Shown: positions 8,395 through 18,046, numbered from the stretch's first letter. The stretch: 64,000 nt of DNA from Candidatus Sumerlaeaceae bacterium (GCA_026418615.1 JAOAAY010000005.1:115818-179817), one strand, 5' to 3'. Notes: a model not told the origin generated them from the letters alone. Program-made: numbers and translations.

Positions 8395-10350
8395 CTACCC
8401 GATTGGCAGCCGCGTGAAGGGGTCAAATGCGCGATCGAGCATAAGAGCCAATTCTGAGCGCGTGACCTTTTCGTCCGGACCGAAAAAAAGCATCCAGATG
8501 CCCATGTATAGATCTTGCTTGTATAGCGGCTCAATCCATTTCATGGCCCAGTGCGTTTCCGGCATGTCGAGCATGCGGATTGTGACCTGCGCCGACGGCA
8601 GCAGCCCCATGGCCCGACACATGACGGGCGCCAAAGCCGCCCGCGTTGCCGGTTTTTCAAACGAAGCCTCATCCTGAAACATCAGTTCCGGGATGCCTTC
8701 CGCCAGTTCCCGAAGACGCGCGCGCGCGGCCGCCATGGTGCCAGCCGCCCCGTGACGGTGACGCCCCTCGGCCTTGATGAGCAGTTCGCCGGCTAATTGC
8801 CATGTCACCGGCTTGTCCGCACCATACTCAAACCCCTCGCCGTCCGGCACCACGCCCGCAAGGGCGAGGCGTTGCGCCTCGACGAACGCACGGCTTTCCG
8901 CCAAAAGGTCCGTATACGGGTACAACATGACCCCGCGCACCAGGAGGTACTGTTGCAAGTCCCGAATCGGGACCTGGCGCGGCTCAATGCCAGAACGGGC
9001 CGCCATGGCTGCCGCCGCACCAGCCGCCTGTCCCATCAGCAGCACAATCGGCTGGAGCCGCGTGCAGCCATTGACAATATGAGTCACTGAAATGCTTTTT
9101 TCTATAGCCATGAAACCGTCCACCCCTCGCGGGAAGAACACCCCGAAGGGCACCTGAAAGCGGGCGTTTGACGGATATTTTTCCTCGAAAAACTTCTCGT
9201 GGCCCGGGTGAGCCCGGGCATGGTGGTGGTCGAGAAAGTAGTCGCCCACCGCGATAGAATCGCGCCGCAGCGGCGGGCGCGGACCAATCCCACCGGCCGG
9301 GAGCACATCCTGCTCGCGCATCACGACATCACCGATGATCCGCCGCGATTCGCGCACATAGGGGATAAACGGCAGCCCGTCCGGCGTCGGAAATTCGCCG
9401 CGAGCAAGCCCTAATTCGGGGTGCCCCAGCCTGGTCTGCAGGTAGTGAACAAAATCCAGGGTGTGTCGCTTGGCCCTTTCAAACGCTTCCCGCCTTGTGG
9501 CACGGGGAAAGACAGACAGCCCGTCCGGAAAATCATTGGCATGGAACGGCCAGTTGATCATGTATTTGTTGGCCGGCAGACGCCCGTAATCAATGAACGT
9601 CTCCCAAGTGTGCAGCGTGTGATAGCCCTTGCACGGGCCGTCGGGGTCGGCATCCAGCGCGGTCGCACCCTTGAAGAGCGCCGGGTTGTAATCAGGGCTT
9701 GCAGCGACCGGCGGAGCATCTGTGCCCAAAGTGCGGCGATAGTCCTCCAGAATCGCCACATAGGTCACATCCTGAATTTCATTGTCAGCCGTTTCCGGCG
9801 CGTCGGGTTCGCCGGTCTCGCTTCGCGCCTCGCGCCCCAAACGGTACTCAAGACCGGCCATGTCGATGAGGTCGCCAAACTCGGTTGCGTCCATGGTGAC
9901 CCGTGCACGAACCTCAAGATCCTCGCCGCCGCGCGTACGGAAACAAAATCCGGCGATCCGTTGCCCCTCGCGCAAAACGGCCGTTACTTGAGCCTCAAAG
10001 AAGACCTGCACCAGCGGTTCGCGATCAAGCAGCCGGCGCAGAATGCCCGCGACCACATGCGGTTCAAACGCGGTCAGAGTCACCCACCCGGTGGCCGTGC
10101 GGGATGCGCCGCCATAATGGATTTCAATTTCCCGCACCACTTCGCGGTAAAAGCCGCAGGTCAGCGCGCCTTGGTTGCCGTCGAAAGCCACCACGCCGGC
10201 CGAGGTGATCATGCCCCCGGCCCAAGGCGTCTCCTCAACCAGCACCACGGACGCACCTGCCCGCGCAGCCTGAATGGCCGCGGCCGTGCCGCCGCATCCG
10301 GCTCCCGCGATCGCCACATCCACATGTATTCTTTTCATGCCTACTGCCAC
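8395..10350 (-). CDS. FAD-dependent oxidoreductase with C-terminal SLH-like domain
   Basis: The N-terminus carries the dinucleotide-binding pattern DVAIAGAGCGGTAAAIQAARAG followed by an acidic VVLVEE and the GGMITSAGVVAFDG motif of the FAD_oxidored family, whose members oxidise or reduce sugars and other small molecules. The last roughly 60 residues (about 590-645) match S-layer homology repeats: DMPETHWAMKWIEPL, then FGPDEKVTRSELALMLDRAF; the end of a previous repeat may be PATRAALAPVMCRAMGL. SLH modules normally anchor exported proteins to the envelope, yet no signal peptide is visible here. GTG 10350 is preferred because AAGGAG stands 5 bases before it; ATG 10338 is the alternative. It heads the cluster with GT4, methyltransferase and GT39-like genes. 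Confidence 0.82.
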   Translation of the reverse strand: MAVGMKRIHVDVAIAGAGCGGTAAAIQAARAGASVVLVEETPWAGGMITSAGVVAFDGNQGALTCGFYREVVREIEIHYGGASRTATGWVTLTAFEPHVVAGILRRLLDREPLVQVFFEAQVTAVLREGQRIAGFCFRTRGGEDLEVRARVTMDATEFGDLIDMAGLEYRLGREARSETGEPDAPETADNEIQDVTYVAILEDYRRTLGTDAPPVAASPDYNPALFKGATALDADPDGPCKGYHTLHTWETFIDYGRLPANKYMINWPFHANDFPDGLSVFPRATRREAFERAKRHTLDFVHYLQTRLGHPELGLARGEFPTPDGLPFIPYVRESRRIIGDVVMREQDVLPAGGIGPRPPLRRDSIAVGDYFLDHHHARAHPGHEKFFEEKYPSNARFQVPFGVFFPRGVDGFMAIEKSISVTHIVNGCTRLQPIVLLMGQAAGAAAAMAARSGIEPRQVPIRDLQQYLLVRGVMLYPYTDLLAESRAFVEAQRLALAGVVPDGEGFEYGADKPVTWQLAGELLIKAEGRHRHGAAGTMAAARARLRELAEGIPELMFQDEASFEKPATRAALAPVMCRAMGLLPSAQVTIRMLDMPETHWAMKWIEPLYKQDLYMGIWMLFFGPDEKVTRSELALMLDRAFDPFTRLPIG

Positions 10351-10536
10351 GCTGTCTCCTTGCTTTGGATCTGGCCTCGTTTGTGCCGCCGGCAAGCCCG
10401 ACGCACAGCCTTTTGCCCGAGCGTAAAGAGGCGATACCAACCATGGCAAGTCCACCCGAAATTCGCCAACTGTCGCCGGAGGGCTGGCCGCGGCAGACTT
10501 GGAGCGCGACCATCATCGCCAAGGTCGTAAACTAAT

Positions 10537-12054
10537 CTACGGCAGCCGAATCCATTCGGCGCGCTCGAGCACAAACCGGTCAGGGTAGCCGTCAGGACCA
10601 ACAATGCCCCGAAACGAAGCCTCAAGAATCCACGCCTCGCGACGCGGGTACACGGCCCGCGCCGCATCCAACTTGCCCGCGACATAGTGCGCGAAAAGCG
10701 GGCGCGAACGCGAAAGATCCGGATTGTTCAACAAGGCCACATTGTTATAGTGAAATCCGTCCCGCACGCGCAGAAAGACAATGGCGTCGGAGAGCCGTTT
10801 TTCGCGCACCACTCGCAGCAAGTCTGCGCCTTGCCCGCAGTAATTCGTGGAATAGTAGCCCACGCGTTCTGGAAAATAAGTTGTTACGGCCATCGCCAGA
10901 AGCAGGGCGCAGACCACCGGGACGCCGTGCCTGATCAGCAGGCTATGACCGCGGGTGCGCGACTCTCGCCAGAGTGCCACGAGACCCGCCCCGGAGAGAA
11001 TCAGCAGAAACGGCATGGTCTCAAAGAGCAAGCGCGGCCCATAATAAGAATCGAAAAAGTAGTAAAAACTGTGGGCTACAGCGAAGAATACGACGGCGGC
11101 AGCCAGAGCCGCCACCTCCCGCCGGCGGATGAGTGCCAGTGCCGCCACGGCAGGAGCCAAGTCTGACAGCGGAATCCCCCAGATCTGCCGGTGCAAACCG
11201 GCCAACGCGCGCGGCGCATTGGCAGCCAGATTTTCCCAGACGCTGGACCGGTGCTCGCCCTGTTCGCCGAGAAAACTGAAATCCTTCGCATAGTAGCGAT
11301 GCCCAAACAGCAACGGATCTCCCGTCGTGGCAGCATTATAGGCAAGGAACGCCGCCACGGTAAGGAAGAGCAGGGGGCATCCTGCTGCGACGGCGGGAAT
11401 CCAACGAATCCTTTGATGGTGGCCACTCCCGGCTACAGCCACGACTACGACTCCTACGCAACCCAGCAGCGCACTGAAAGGCCGTGTCAGAGCAGCAGCG
11501 CCGAGTCCGGCCGCGGCACACAGCCCCCAAGCAGCCGAAGCCCGGCCGCCAGCCGAGGCAACCACACGCAGAGACGCCCAAAGCATGAGAGCCAGACCGG
11601 TGGCGCAGGCCATGTGGGACAGATAATCCGCACCCATAAACATATAAAACGGCGACAAAAGACCAAGCGCGCCCGCCGCGACCGCCTCGCGCGGTCCGAA
11701 GAGCCGCCATGCCGACGCCATGATGAAGGCGAGGCAGGCCCCGGCCAACACTGGGTTTGCGAGCCACGGCACCCCAGCGGCCATGAAAACCGCCAACCAC
11801 GCCGGCCATCCGGGGGGATATTTGCCAAAGCGTTTTCCCTCTTCGACCACGACATTTCCCATCCAGAACATTTCGGGAAAAGGGGTCCCCGGGGCCACCA
11901 AGCGGCCCGTGGCCATGGTTTGTCCCTGAAAATAGTAGGCGCCTGCATCATAACCATGCGGCACCCCGCCCAGAACGGTGCGCCCCAGCAACACGCAGCC
12001 TCCCGACGCGAGCAACACCATTCCGGCACACAGGGCGGCATAAACCCGGTGCAT
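10537..12054 (-). CDS. GT39/PMT-like membrane glycosyltransferase
   Basis: A 505-residue integral membrane protein with around ten helices. The first extracytoplasmic loop contains GGVPHGYDAGAYYFQGQTMATG followed by GKYPPGWPAWLAVFMA, resembling the acidic acceptor-site loop and the following helix of GT-C enzymes; the helices are followed by a small soluble tail of about 90 residues. The exact reaction is not identifiable. Start ATG 12054 lies 22 bases after the stop of the aminopeptidase gene, so both may be one transcript; 186 bases without a recognisable gene or terminator separate it from the oxidoreductase gene downstream. Confidence 0.75.
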   Translation of the reverse strand: MHRVYAALCAGMVLLASGGCVLLGRTVLGGVPHGYDAGAYYFQGQTMATGRLVAPGTPFPEMFWMGNVVVEEGKRFGKYPPGWPAWLAVFMAAGVPWLANPVLAGACLAFIMASAWRLFGPREAVAAGALGLLSPFYMFMGADYLSHMACATGLALMLWASLRVVASAGGRASAAWGLCAAAGLGAAALTRPFSALLGCVGVVVVAVAGSGHHQRIRWIPAVAAGCPLLFLTVAAFLAYNAATTGDPLLFGHRYYAKDFSFLGEQGEHRSSVWENLAANAPRALAGLHRQIWGIPLSDLAPAVAALALIRRREVAALAAAVVFFAVAHSFYYFFDSYYGPRLLFETMPFLLILSGAGLVALWRESRTRGHSLLIRHGVPVVCALLLAMAVTTYFPERVGYYSTNYCGQGADLLRVVREKRLSDAIVFLRVRDGFHYNNVALLNNPDLSRSRPLFAHYVAGKLDAARAVYPRREAWILEASFRGIVGPDGYPDRFVLERAEWIRLP

Positions 12055-12076
12055 AATCGCCCTTCGGGCCCCGCGG

Positions 12077-13213
12077 CTACCGGTATTTCTCCGGATTCAG
12101 TCCCGCGAGTTCCTTCACCACGAAGCGCCCGTCCTTGCGGATCAGGCGGTCGTCAAACCAGATTTCGCCGCCACCGCACTCGGGTCTCTGGATGCAGACG
12201 AGATCCCAATGCACAACTGATTTATTGCCGTTGTTCGCCATGTCGTAACAGCGCCCCAACGCCATGTGGAAACTGCCCGCTATTTTTTCGTCGAAGAGGA
12301 TGTCGCGCATCGGCTGAAGAATGTGCGGATGGAACGCGATGGAGAACTCCCCTACATAGCGCGCCCCGGCGTCCTGATCCAGCACGCCATTGAGACGCCG
12401 TGTCTGTTCGGCGGTGGCCGCCGTCGCCTCGACCGCCCGCCCCCGCTCAAACCTTAGACACACATTCTCGTACGGCACGCCCTCCCATACCGTCGGCGTG
12501 TTGAACTGCACGGTTCCCTCAACGCTTGTCCGCACCGGTGCCGTGAAGCATTCGCCGTCGGGTATATTGCACTCGCCCGCGCAGGGAACCGACGGGATCC
12601 CCTTGATGGAAAACTCCAAATCTGTCTGCGGCCCGCGAATGCGGACGCGATCCGTTTTGTCCATGAGTTTTCGGAGTGGCTCGACCGCCCGCTGCATCCG
12701 GCTGTAATCCACGCAGCAAACGCGGTAGTAAAAATCCGCAAATCCGTCCGTGCTCATTTGCGCCAGTTGGGCCATGGACGGGTTCGGATAGCGCAACACC
12801 ACCCAGCGCGTATTCTTGACGCGTTCCCGGAAATGCACCGGCTCCACGACCAGGCGATTGTAAAGGTCCATCTGCTTGCGCGGCACATCGCTGGTCTCGA
12901 ACACATTGGCGGCTCCGCGAATGCCGATGTACACATCCGCGTCTTTCATCTGTTTGAGTTCGAAGCGGGCAAGCCGCCGGAACACGGCCTCGGATGCCTT
13001 CACCAGCAGGCGCCGATGGATCCGCGGTTCAATGACATGCAGGTACGGCGCTCCGCCCGCAGCCACCGTTTCCTCCACCACCGCCGAGGCCAGCCCCAAG
13101 GGCTCCAGCCCCGATACCTGTACAAACACCATGTCACCCGGTTTTACGCGGGTCGAATGCCGCACGAGAATGCGCGCCAACTCGCGGTCGCGCGGATCAA
13201 TGCCATCTGTCAT
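12077..13213 (-). CDS. M29-family metallo-aminopeptidase (AmpS/PepS-like)
   Basis: A 378-residue cytosolic protein with the layout of thermophilic aminopeptidases of family M29, enzymes with two co-catalytic metal ions and broad specificity for N-terminal residues. Candidate metal ligands are seen in GECNIPDGECFTAP, YVGEFSIAFHPHI, GSFHMALGRC and SVVHWDLVC, all in the expected order near the C-terminal half. The N-terminal domain starts DRELARILVRHSTRVKPGDMV, also typical. I start at ATG 13213 since GGAAGGAGA stands 9 bases upstream; the frame extends to 13276 without support. It is divergent from the membrane protein gene at 13335. Length matches the family (usually about 370-410). Confidence 0.9.
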   Translation of the reverse strand: MTDGIDPRDRELARILVRHSTRVKPGDMVFVQVSGLEPLGLASAVVEETVAAGGAPYLHVIEPRIHRRLLVKASEAVFRRLARFELKQMKDADVYIGIRGAANVFETSDVPRKQMDLYNRLVVEPVHFRERVKNTRWVVLRYPNPSMAQLAQMSTDGFADFYYRVCCVDYSRMQRAVEPLRKLMDKTDRVRIRGPQTDLEFSIKGIPSVPCAGECNIPDGECFTAPVRTSVEGTVQFNTPTVWEGVPYENVCLRFERGRAVEATAATAEQTRRLNGVLDQDAGARYVGEFSIAFHPHILQPMRDILFDEKIAGSFHMALGRCYDMANNGNKSVVHWDLVCIQRPECGGGEIWFDDRLIRKDGRFVVKELAGLNPEKYR

Positions 13214-13334
13214 CGTGTCAAGTCTCCTTCCCCCCATGTCAGTCACCCGCGCCGCTGGCCCGTCAAGCACACTCACGCACCAGTCACTAACCGCGTGACA
13301 CGCCGCAGGCCATGCGTTTCATGGGCCGCATAAA

Positions 13335-15113
13335 ATGGAGACCGTACCTAAACAGACGCCACCGCGAGCCGGCATTGCGTGGCAGGCCATGAACCTGCCA
13401 GCCCGAGCGTGTGCCCTTGCTGCGCGGGTGCCTGCACCTTTGCTGGTTGCCATCATTTGCTTCGTCACATACACTTACAAACCCCTGCTTCAGGGAAGCA
13501 ATGACAACCTGCCGCTGCGATTTGGGGCGTTGCTGCTGGCCCGGTCAGGCAGTCTTGACTTTTCCAGTCTCCCCGCGGGCGTCACCGGCTATTACAGTTT
13601 TACCCGACGACCGGATGGCTCGGTTGCGGCTCACACGCCGGTTGGAACGGCAGTGACCGGAGCCGTTGTGTTCCTCGCGGCGCGAGTCGCCGGCATGGAG
13701 TTTATTCCGTCTAACATCGTTTTTCTGGACTGGCTGGCCGCCTCTCTCTATTGCGCCGCCGCGGCTGGGATGCTCACCTGGCTTGTCCGGCGCGAAGGGC
13801 GCCTGACCGCCGTTTTTCTCGGGCTCGCCTTTGGCCTCGGCACAGCGACCTGGTCTTGTGCCAGCCGGATGATGTGGCAGCATACGGGCGCACTATTCTG
13901 GCTGCTGACTGCCCTGTGTTTGTTCGACAGCGAGGGGCGCCATCAGCGGCGCACCATCGCTGGCACCCTCGCCTTGGCCATGACTGTCTGGTGCCGACCC
14001 TTCATGGCGCCCGGATGCGCGGTGATCTTGGGTGCGCGGCTTTTGCGCAGTTGGTTGGCCCTCGGTCTCGGGCTGGCCGTAGCCGTCGCCGGATCGGCCA
14101 TGTGGACCATTTACAATTACATGACAACCGGATCCCTCCTCGGCCCGTATGTGGCCTCAGCCATGGCCTTCGCTTATCGTCTGCTCGACTGGCAGACATT
14201 TCTCGGTAACATTGCGGGCAGCCTCGTGTCGCCAAATCGTGGAATGTTTATTTTCGCGCCGGTCCTGCTGCTTGCTGTTCCGGCCCTGATCTTCGTCGCT
14301 GTCCGGCGGCAGCAGCATCCCCGTGAGGTCAGAATAGCAGTTGCGGCTCTCCTTCTTGTCGTCGCCCGCGGGGCCACGCCGCTGTGGCATGGCGGGCACT
14401 GCTACGGCTCGCGGTACATGCTGGATGTGTCGCCGCTGCTTTTGCTTGTGATGGCCCCCTTGACCCGCCGGCTGCTCACCGGTGGCTGGCTTCGCGCCGC
14501 GGTTGCTTGGGGACTGCTATCGCTGTCTGTATTCATCCAATTTTTGGGCGTTTCGCGCGAATGGGTTTCATGGAATGTCGCCATGAAAATGACTGAGCCG
14601 GCGAATGCCTGGAACTGGCGACGCTCGCAAATCATGCACTGCCTCACCTACGGCGAGTCCACCGCCGGACCGTTAGGCGAACCATCCCTGTATTCGTTGC
14701 CCGCGGGGGCCGTGCTGCCGCTCAAAGACAAGTTTGGAACCCCCCACATCCGCTACGGTTTCGCGGAGTACAAACCGTGGGGCACTTGGCTGATTCCGCC
14801 GCGGTCGGGGTTGGCCGTCAATTTGCCGGCGCCGGGTTCCATCGCCGTCCAAGTCAGGGCCGGTGCCCCGCCCCAGCCATTTGATCCCACTCGCATCGCT
14901 CTGTACTGGAACGGCCGGTATGCTGGCGAGTGGCCCATCGAGCAGAGCGACCCGGAACGGGCGGAGTCACCGTGGATTCCCGTTCCCAAAGAGTTCACCC
15001 GCTCCGGCATCAACCGGATTGAACTGCGCGTCAGCCGTGCCCATTACGGCGCAGCGGCCGCCACAGAACCTTTAGGCGCAGCCATCCACAGCATCGCCAT
15101 CCGTCCCCGCTAA
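13335..15113 (+). CDS. multi-span membrane protein, GT-C/PMT-like
   Basis: A 592-residue protein with about ten hydrophobic segments between residues 30 and 430 and a soluble, strand-rich C-terminal domain (about 440-592). Early in the sequence it has KPLLQGSNDNLPLRFGALLLARSGSLDF, and later PDGSVAAHTPVGTAVTGA, a pattern shared by uncharacterised bacterial relatives of glycosyltransferase family 39. No classic acidic DE pair is obvious after TM1; the GSNDN loop is the nearest candidate, so activity is less certain than for its neighbours. The C-terminal domain could bind carbohydrate. It is divergent from the M29 gene and converges on the acetyltransferase gene with 18 bases between stops. Confidence 0.72.
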   Translation: METVPKQTPPRAGIAWQAMNLPARACALAARVPAPLLVAIICFVTYTYKPLLQGSNDNLPLRFGALLLARSGSLDFSSLPAGVTGYYSFTRRPDGSVAAHTPVGTAVTGAVVFLAARVAGMEFIPSNIVFLDWLAASLYCAAAAGMLTWLVRREGRLTAVFLGLAFGLGTATWSCASRMMWQHTGALFWLLTALCLFDSEGRHQRRTIAGTLALAMTVWCRPFMAPGCAVILGARLLRSWLALGLGLAVAVAGSAMWTIYNYMTTGSLLGPYVASAMAFAYRLLDWQTFLGNIAGSLVSPNRGMFIFAPVLLLAVPALIFVAVRRQQHPREVRIAVAALLLVVARGATPLWHGGHCYGSRYMLDVSPLLLLVMAPLTRRLLTGGWLRAAVAWGLLSLSVFIQFLGVSREWVSWNVAMKMTEPANAWNWRRSQIMHCLTYGESTAGPLGEPSLYSLPAGAVLPLKDKFGTPHIRYGFAEYKPWGTWLIPPRSGLAVNLPAPGSIAVQVRAGAPPQPFDPTRIALYWNGRYAGEWPIEQSDPERAESPWIPVPKEFTRSGINRIELRVSRAHYGAAAATEPLGAAIHSIAIRPR

Positions 15114-15131
15114 GACCTCACGGCCGAGCCG

Positions 15132-16322
15132 TCAGAAAGCGTCGGCAAGGGCCGGCACGCGATCGCAGAAAGCCGCCGACAAAAGGACGGCCGTTTGGTC
15201 GGACATCTTCGCAAACAACCCGTGTCGGCGCAGCGCCGCGGGGTTGGCGTAACCGATAAACAATTCGGAAAATTCCTGTATGGTGAGTTCCGCATCCGGC
15301 GTTGCCCCCGGTGGGGCCGGCCGGGCCTCTCCCTGCCCGTCGGCAAATTCGATTTCCCAGACACCACTGTTCCATGGCCCGTGCGCGTCGTGGACCGATA
15401 GCCGCACGGCACCGCGTACTTGCGCGTCGTAGCCTCGGCCAGCCACGGCGCGCACCAGATCCACGACCCGGAACATGAAAACAGGATGAAGGCGAGCCGT
15501 CTGAGACGGCTCACGAAAATGCTCCGTCAGCAGGGGCACAACGGGCGCCCCAATCACCAGACGATGAACATTGAGCGGCAGCACGGCCAAGGTGCCCATC
15601 ATCGCGCGCCAAGCCGCCGGCGTCGTGCAGGCAAAATCGCGCGTCAGCGCCTCGTGTGCTCCCGGCGTGTCGAGGGATTTGTGCTCGCAGAAAAAATACC
15701 CCGTCGGCCGCCCGTCTTCCTCAATGATGTACGCGTGCCCGGCACAGCCCGACAAGGCGCGCAGATGGCCGCGCCACATCTCCTCGGTTCGTACCAGCAT
15801 ACCGTTATACCGCGCCGCAAAGGCGGAGTAAACCTCGCCCAGCAACGGAATTTCCCGCTCCCCCTCGCAATGGCGAACCAGGCGCCGCTCCTCGTACGCG
15901 ACCAACTGCTGCTGATGCACATCGAGGTAGAGCATCCGGTCACCGGCGTGGGCCCAACCGAATTTCCGGTAGTACCGCACACTGAACGGATAAAGAGCAG
16001 ACACCGCGTCGCCGCGCTCGCGCATGATGGCGACACTTCGATGCATGAGTTCGCCCGCATAACCGCGCCCCTGAAGGTCGAGCCAAGTCGCCACACCGCC
16101 GATGCCCCCCAGCCGCAGAACGCGGCCGCCGAAATAAGCCTCGTACGGAATCATCCGCACCACACTGGCTACACGCCCGCCTTCAACAAACGCGATGGTC
16201 TCCTCGGGCGGTATGGCTCGCGCCCAACTTCGTCCCGTCTCGAGCCCTACCCGATAGGCGTTGTCGAAAAGCGCCCCCAGCAGGTCTAACTCATCAGCAC
16301 GCAAAGGCCGCGGCGCCGTCAC
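15132..16322 (-). CDS. Eis-like GNAT acetyltransferase with SCP2-like C-terminus
   Basis: A 396-residue protein built like the Eis family: an N-terminal GNAT domain with LGGIGGVATWLDLQGRGYAGELM, where the RGYAG segment is the acetyl-CoA pyrophosphate loop (R/Q-x-x-G-x-G/A), then ALYPFSVRYYRKFGW; a second degenerate GNAT domain; and a C-terminal sterol-carrier-like domain ending with LTIQEFSELFIGYANPAAL. Eis enzymes acetylate amines on peptides or aminoglycosides; the natural substrate here is unknown. The start is GTG 16322 with GGGAGG 7 bases upstream. It is the last gene of the truA-dapA-hisN-like set, 30 bases after the phosphatase. Confidence 0.87.
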   Translation of the reverse strand: MTAPRPLRADELDLLGALFDNAYRVGLETGRSWARAIPPEETIAFVEGGRVASVVRMIPYEAYFGGRVLRLGGIGGVATWLDLQGRGYAGELMHRSVAIMRERGDAVSALYPFSVRYYRKFGWAHAGDRMLYLDVHQQQLVAYEERRLVRHCEGEREIPLLGEVYSAFAARYNGMLVRTEEMWRGHLRALSGCAGHAYIIEEDGRPTGYFFCEHKSLDTPGAHEALTRDFACTTPAAWRAMMGTLAVLPLNVHRLVIGAPVVPLLTEHFREPSQTARLHPVFMFRVVDLVRAVAGRGYDAQVRGAVRLSVHDAHGPWNSGVWEIEFADGQGEARPAPPGATPDAELTIQEFSELFIGYANPAALRRHGLFAKMSDQTAVLLSAAFCDRVPALADAF

Positions 16323-16352
16323 ACCCCATCCTCCCGAAACAGATTTTCCGGA

Positions 16353-17117
16353 TTATCCGGCGACTATCTCCCGTACGACATCCGCCAAGGCCGCGTTCGT
16401 CGCCAACCCGTTGCCTCCGTCAATCCGGGTCACCCCGCTCAGGTCTGTGAAGCGCCCCCCCGCCTCCGACAAAATCACTGGCAACGGGGCCGCATCCCAC
16501 ACGGCCATAACGGGATCCAGCATCACTTCCGCCCGGCCCGTCGCCACGAGGACATAGCCGTAGCAATCGCCCCAAGTGCGCACAAACGCCATGCGCTCGC
16601 AAAGGCGTTCCCACGCCCCGCCGTGGCCATATTTGTAAATGTTGCCCACATCGGTGGTCAGCAACAGGCCGCGCGACGGGTCTGCAACATCTGAAACGCA
16701 GGCCCGCCGGCCATTGATCCAACAGCCGCGCCCCTTTTCAGCAACGACAAGTTCCTTCAATGCCGGCAGATTGATGGCGCCACCAATGACGCGGCCGTCC
16801 TGTTCAACGCCAATCATGACCCCGTAAATTGGCACGCCGCGGACAAAGGATTTTGTACCATCTATTGGGTCCAAGATCCAGCGCCGGCCGCTTCGGCCCG
16901 AGCCGGATTCGCCAAACTCCTCGCCCACCACCAGATCGTCCGGGAAACGCCGTTCAATCTCGCGACGCAGGAACTCCTCCGCGCGTCGGTCGGCGATCGT
17001 GACGGGCGATTCATCGGATTTGATCTCCACGGCGATATTCGTCCCGAATAACTCCAGCGTCAGAGCGCCCGCTCCGACCGCCAGTTCCTCCAAGGTCTCC
17101 AACAGGCCTGCGGACAT
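16353..17117 (-). CDS. inositol-monophosphatase-family phosphatase, HisN-like
   Basis: A 254-residue Mg2+-dependent, lithium-sensitive-type phosphatase. Motifs: GEEFGE (first metal site), WILDPIDGTKSFVRGVP (D-P-I-D-G-T) and the C-terminal VWDAAPLPVILSEAGG. The variants IDGTKSFVRGVPIYG and TWGDCYGYVLVATGRAEVMLDP are those typical of the histidinol-phosphatase HisN branch rather than of SuhB-type inositol phosphatases, so dephosphorylation of L-histidinol phosphate is the best guess; other sugar phosphates remain possible. ATG 17117 lies one base after the TGA of dapA, which indicates coupling. No other histidine gene is in the window. Confidence 0.85.
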   Translation of the reverse strand: MSAGLLETLEELAVGAGALTLELFGTNIAVEIKSDESPVTIADRRAEEFLRREIERRFPDDLVVGEEFGESGSGRSGRRWILDPIDGTKSFVRGVPIYGVMIGVEQDGRVIGGAINLPALKELVVAEKGRGCWINGRRACVSDVADPSRGLLLTTDVGNIYKYGHGGAWERLCERMAFVRTWGDCYGYVLVATGRAEVMLDPVMAVWDAAPLPVILSEAGGRFTDLSGVTRIDGGNGLATNAALADVVREIVAG

Positions 17118-17118
17118 G

Positions 17119-18009
17119 TCACACCTCCGCAGGCTGACCGGTGAGGAGACCGAGTCGGACCAGTTCCCGACGCAGGCGCGCCGCCCCAGCCTCCGATATG
17201 GGCGTGAGCGGCAAACGGATTTCCGGGCTGATAAGTCCCATCATGTGCAATGCGGCTTTCACGGGAATCGGATTGGTCTCGCAGAATAGCGCTTCGGTCA
17301 GCCCGAAGGTCTTGTAGTGGATCGCGCGAGCGGTCTCCCAGTCGTTGCGCTCCACCGCCGCCATCATGTCCGCACACAAGCGCGGAACCACATTGGCCAG
17401 CACACTGATCGCACCGCGGGCCCCCAGTGCCATGAGCGGCAGCGTGAGATTGTCGTTGCCCGAGAGAATGGTGAGGTCGCATAGGGACCGCAGGCGCGAC
17501 ACATAATCCATTGACCCGCTCGCTTCCTTGATGGCAACGATATTGGGGTGTTCGGCGAGGCGTGCCGCTGTCTCGGGGCTGATGGACACGGCCGTGCGCG
17601 ACGGGACATTGTAAAGGATCTGCGGAATTGCGACGGCGTCGGCGACGGCCCGATAATGCGCATACAGGCCCTCTTGCGTGGGTTTGTTGTAATACGGAGT
17701 GATCAGCAGCGCGGCGTCTGCGCCCCATTCTTTCGCGGCCTGCGTGAGCCAGATGGCCTCGCTCGTGCTATTGGAACCGCTGCCCGCAATGATGGGAACC
17801 CGTCCCCGCGCGAAACGGATAAACAGACCGATGACCTCCCGGTGCTCCTCGTGGCTCAGCGTGGCCGACTCGCCGGTGGTGCCGCAGGGAATCAGGGCAC
17901 TCGTGCCATTTTCGATCTGGAACTCGATGAGGCGCTCCAGTGCCTCCGCATCAATTTTGCCGTGGCGGAACGGCGTCACCAAGGCACACATGGAGCCGGA
18001 AAGATTCAT
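17119..18009 (-). CDS. dapA: 4-hydroxy-tetrahydrodipicolinate synthase
   Basis: A 296-residue class I aldolase of the DHDPS/NAL family. It condenses pyruvate with aspartate semialdehyde, the first step committed to lysine and diaminopimelate. Seen: SMCALVTPFRHGKID at the start, IPCGTTGESATLSHEEH (the GTTGE pyruvate-binding loop), LLITPYYNKPTQEGL with the catalytic tyrosine, YNVPSRTAVSI, and IVAIKEASGSM with the Schiff-base lysine. ATG 18009 has AGGAGA 8 bases upstream; the frame runs 66 bases further but unsupported. It follows truA by 62 bases, with a 14-base palindrome between them, and precedes the HisN-like gene by one base. Confidence 0.96.
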   Translation of the reverse strand: MNLSGSMCALVTPFRHGKIDAEALERLIEFQIENGTSALIPCGTTGESATLSHEEHREVIGLFIRFARGRVPIIAGSGSNSTSEAIWLTQAAKEWGADAALLITPYYNKPTQEGLYAHYRAVADAVAIPQILYNVPSRTAVSISPETAARLAEHPNIVAIKEASGSMDYVSRLRSLCDLTILSGNDNLTLPLMALGARGAISVLANVVPRLCADMMAAVERNDWETARAIHYKTFGLTEALFCETNPIPVKAALHMMGLISPEIRLPLTPISEAGAARLRRELVRLGLLTGQPAEV

Positions 18010-18046
18010 GAGAGGCTTCTCCTGACATTCATTAGGGTGACCTTGC

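Noticed and set aside
9421-10530. Open frame of 369 codons on the plus strand over the FAD oxidoreductase
   Set aside because: Antisense shadow in GC-rich DNA; no motif, and the minus strand encodes a clear FAD enzyme.
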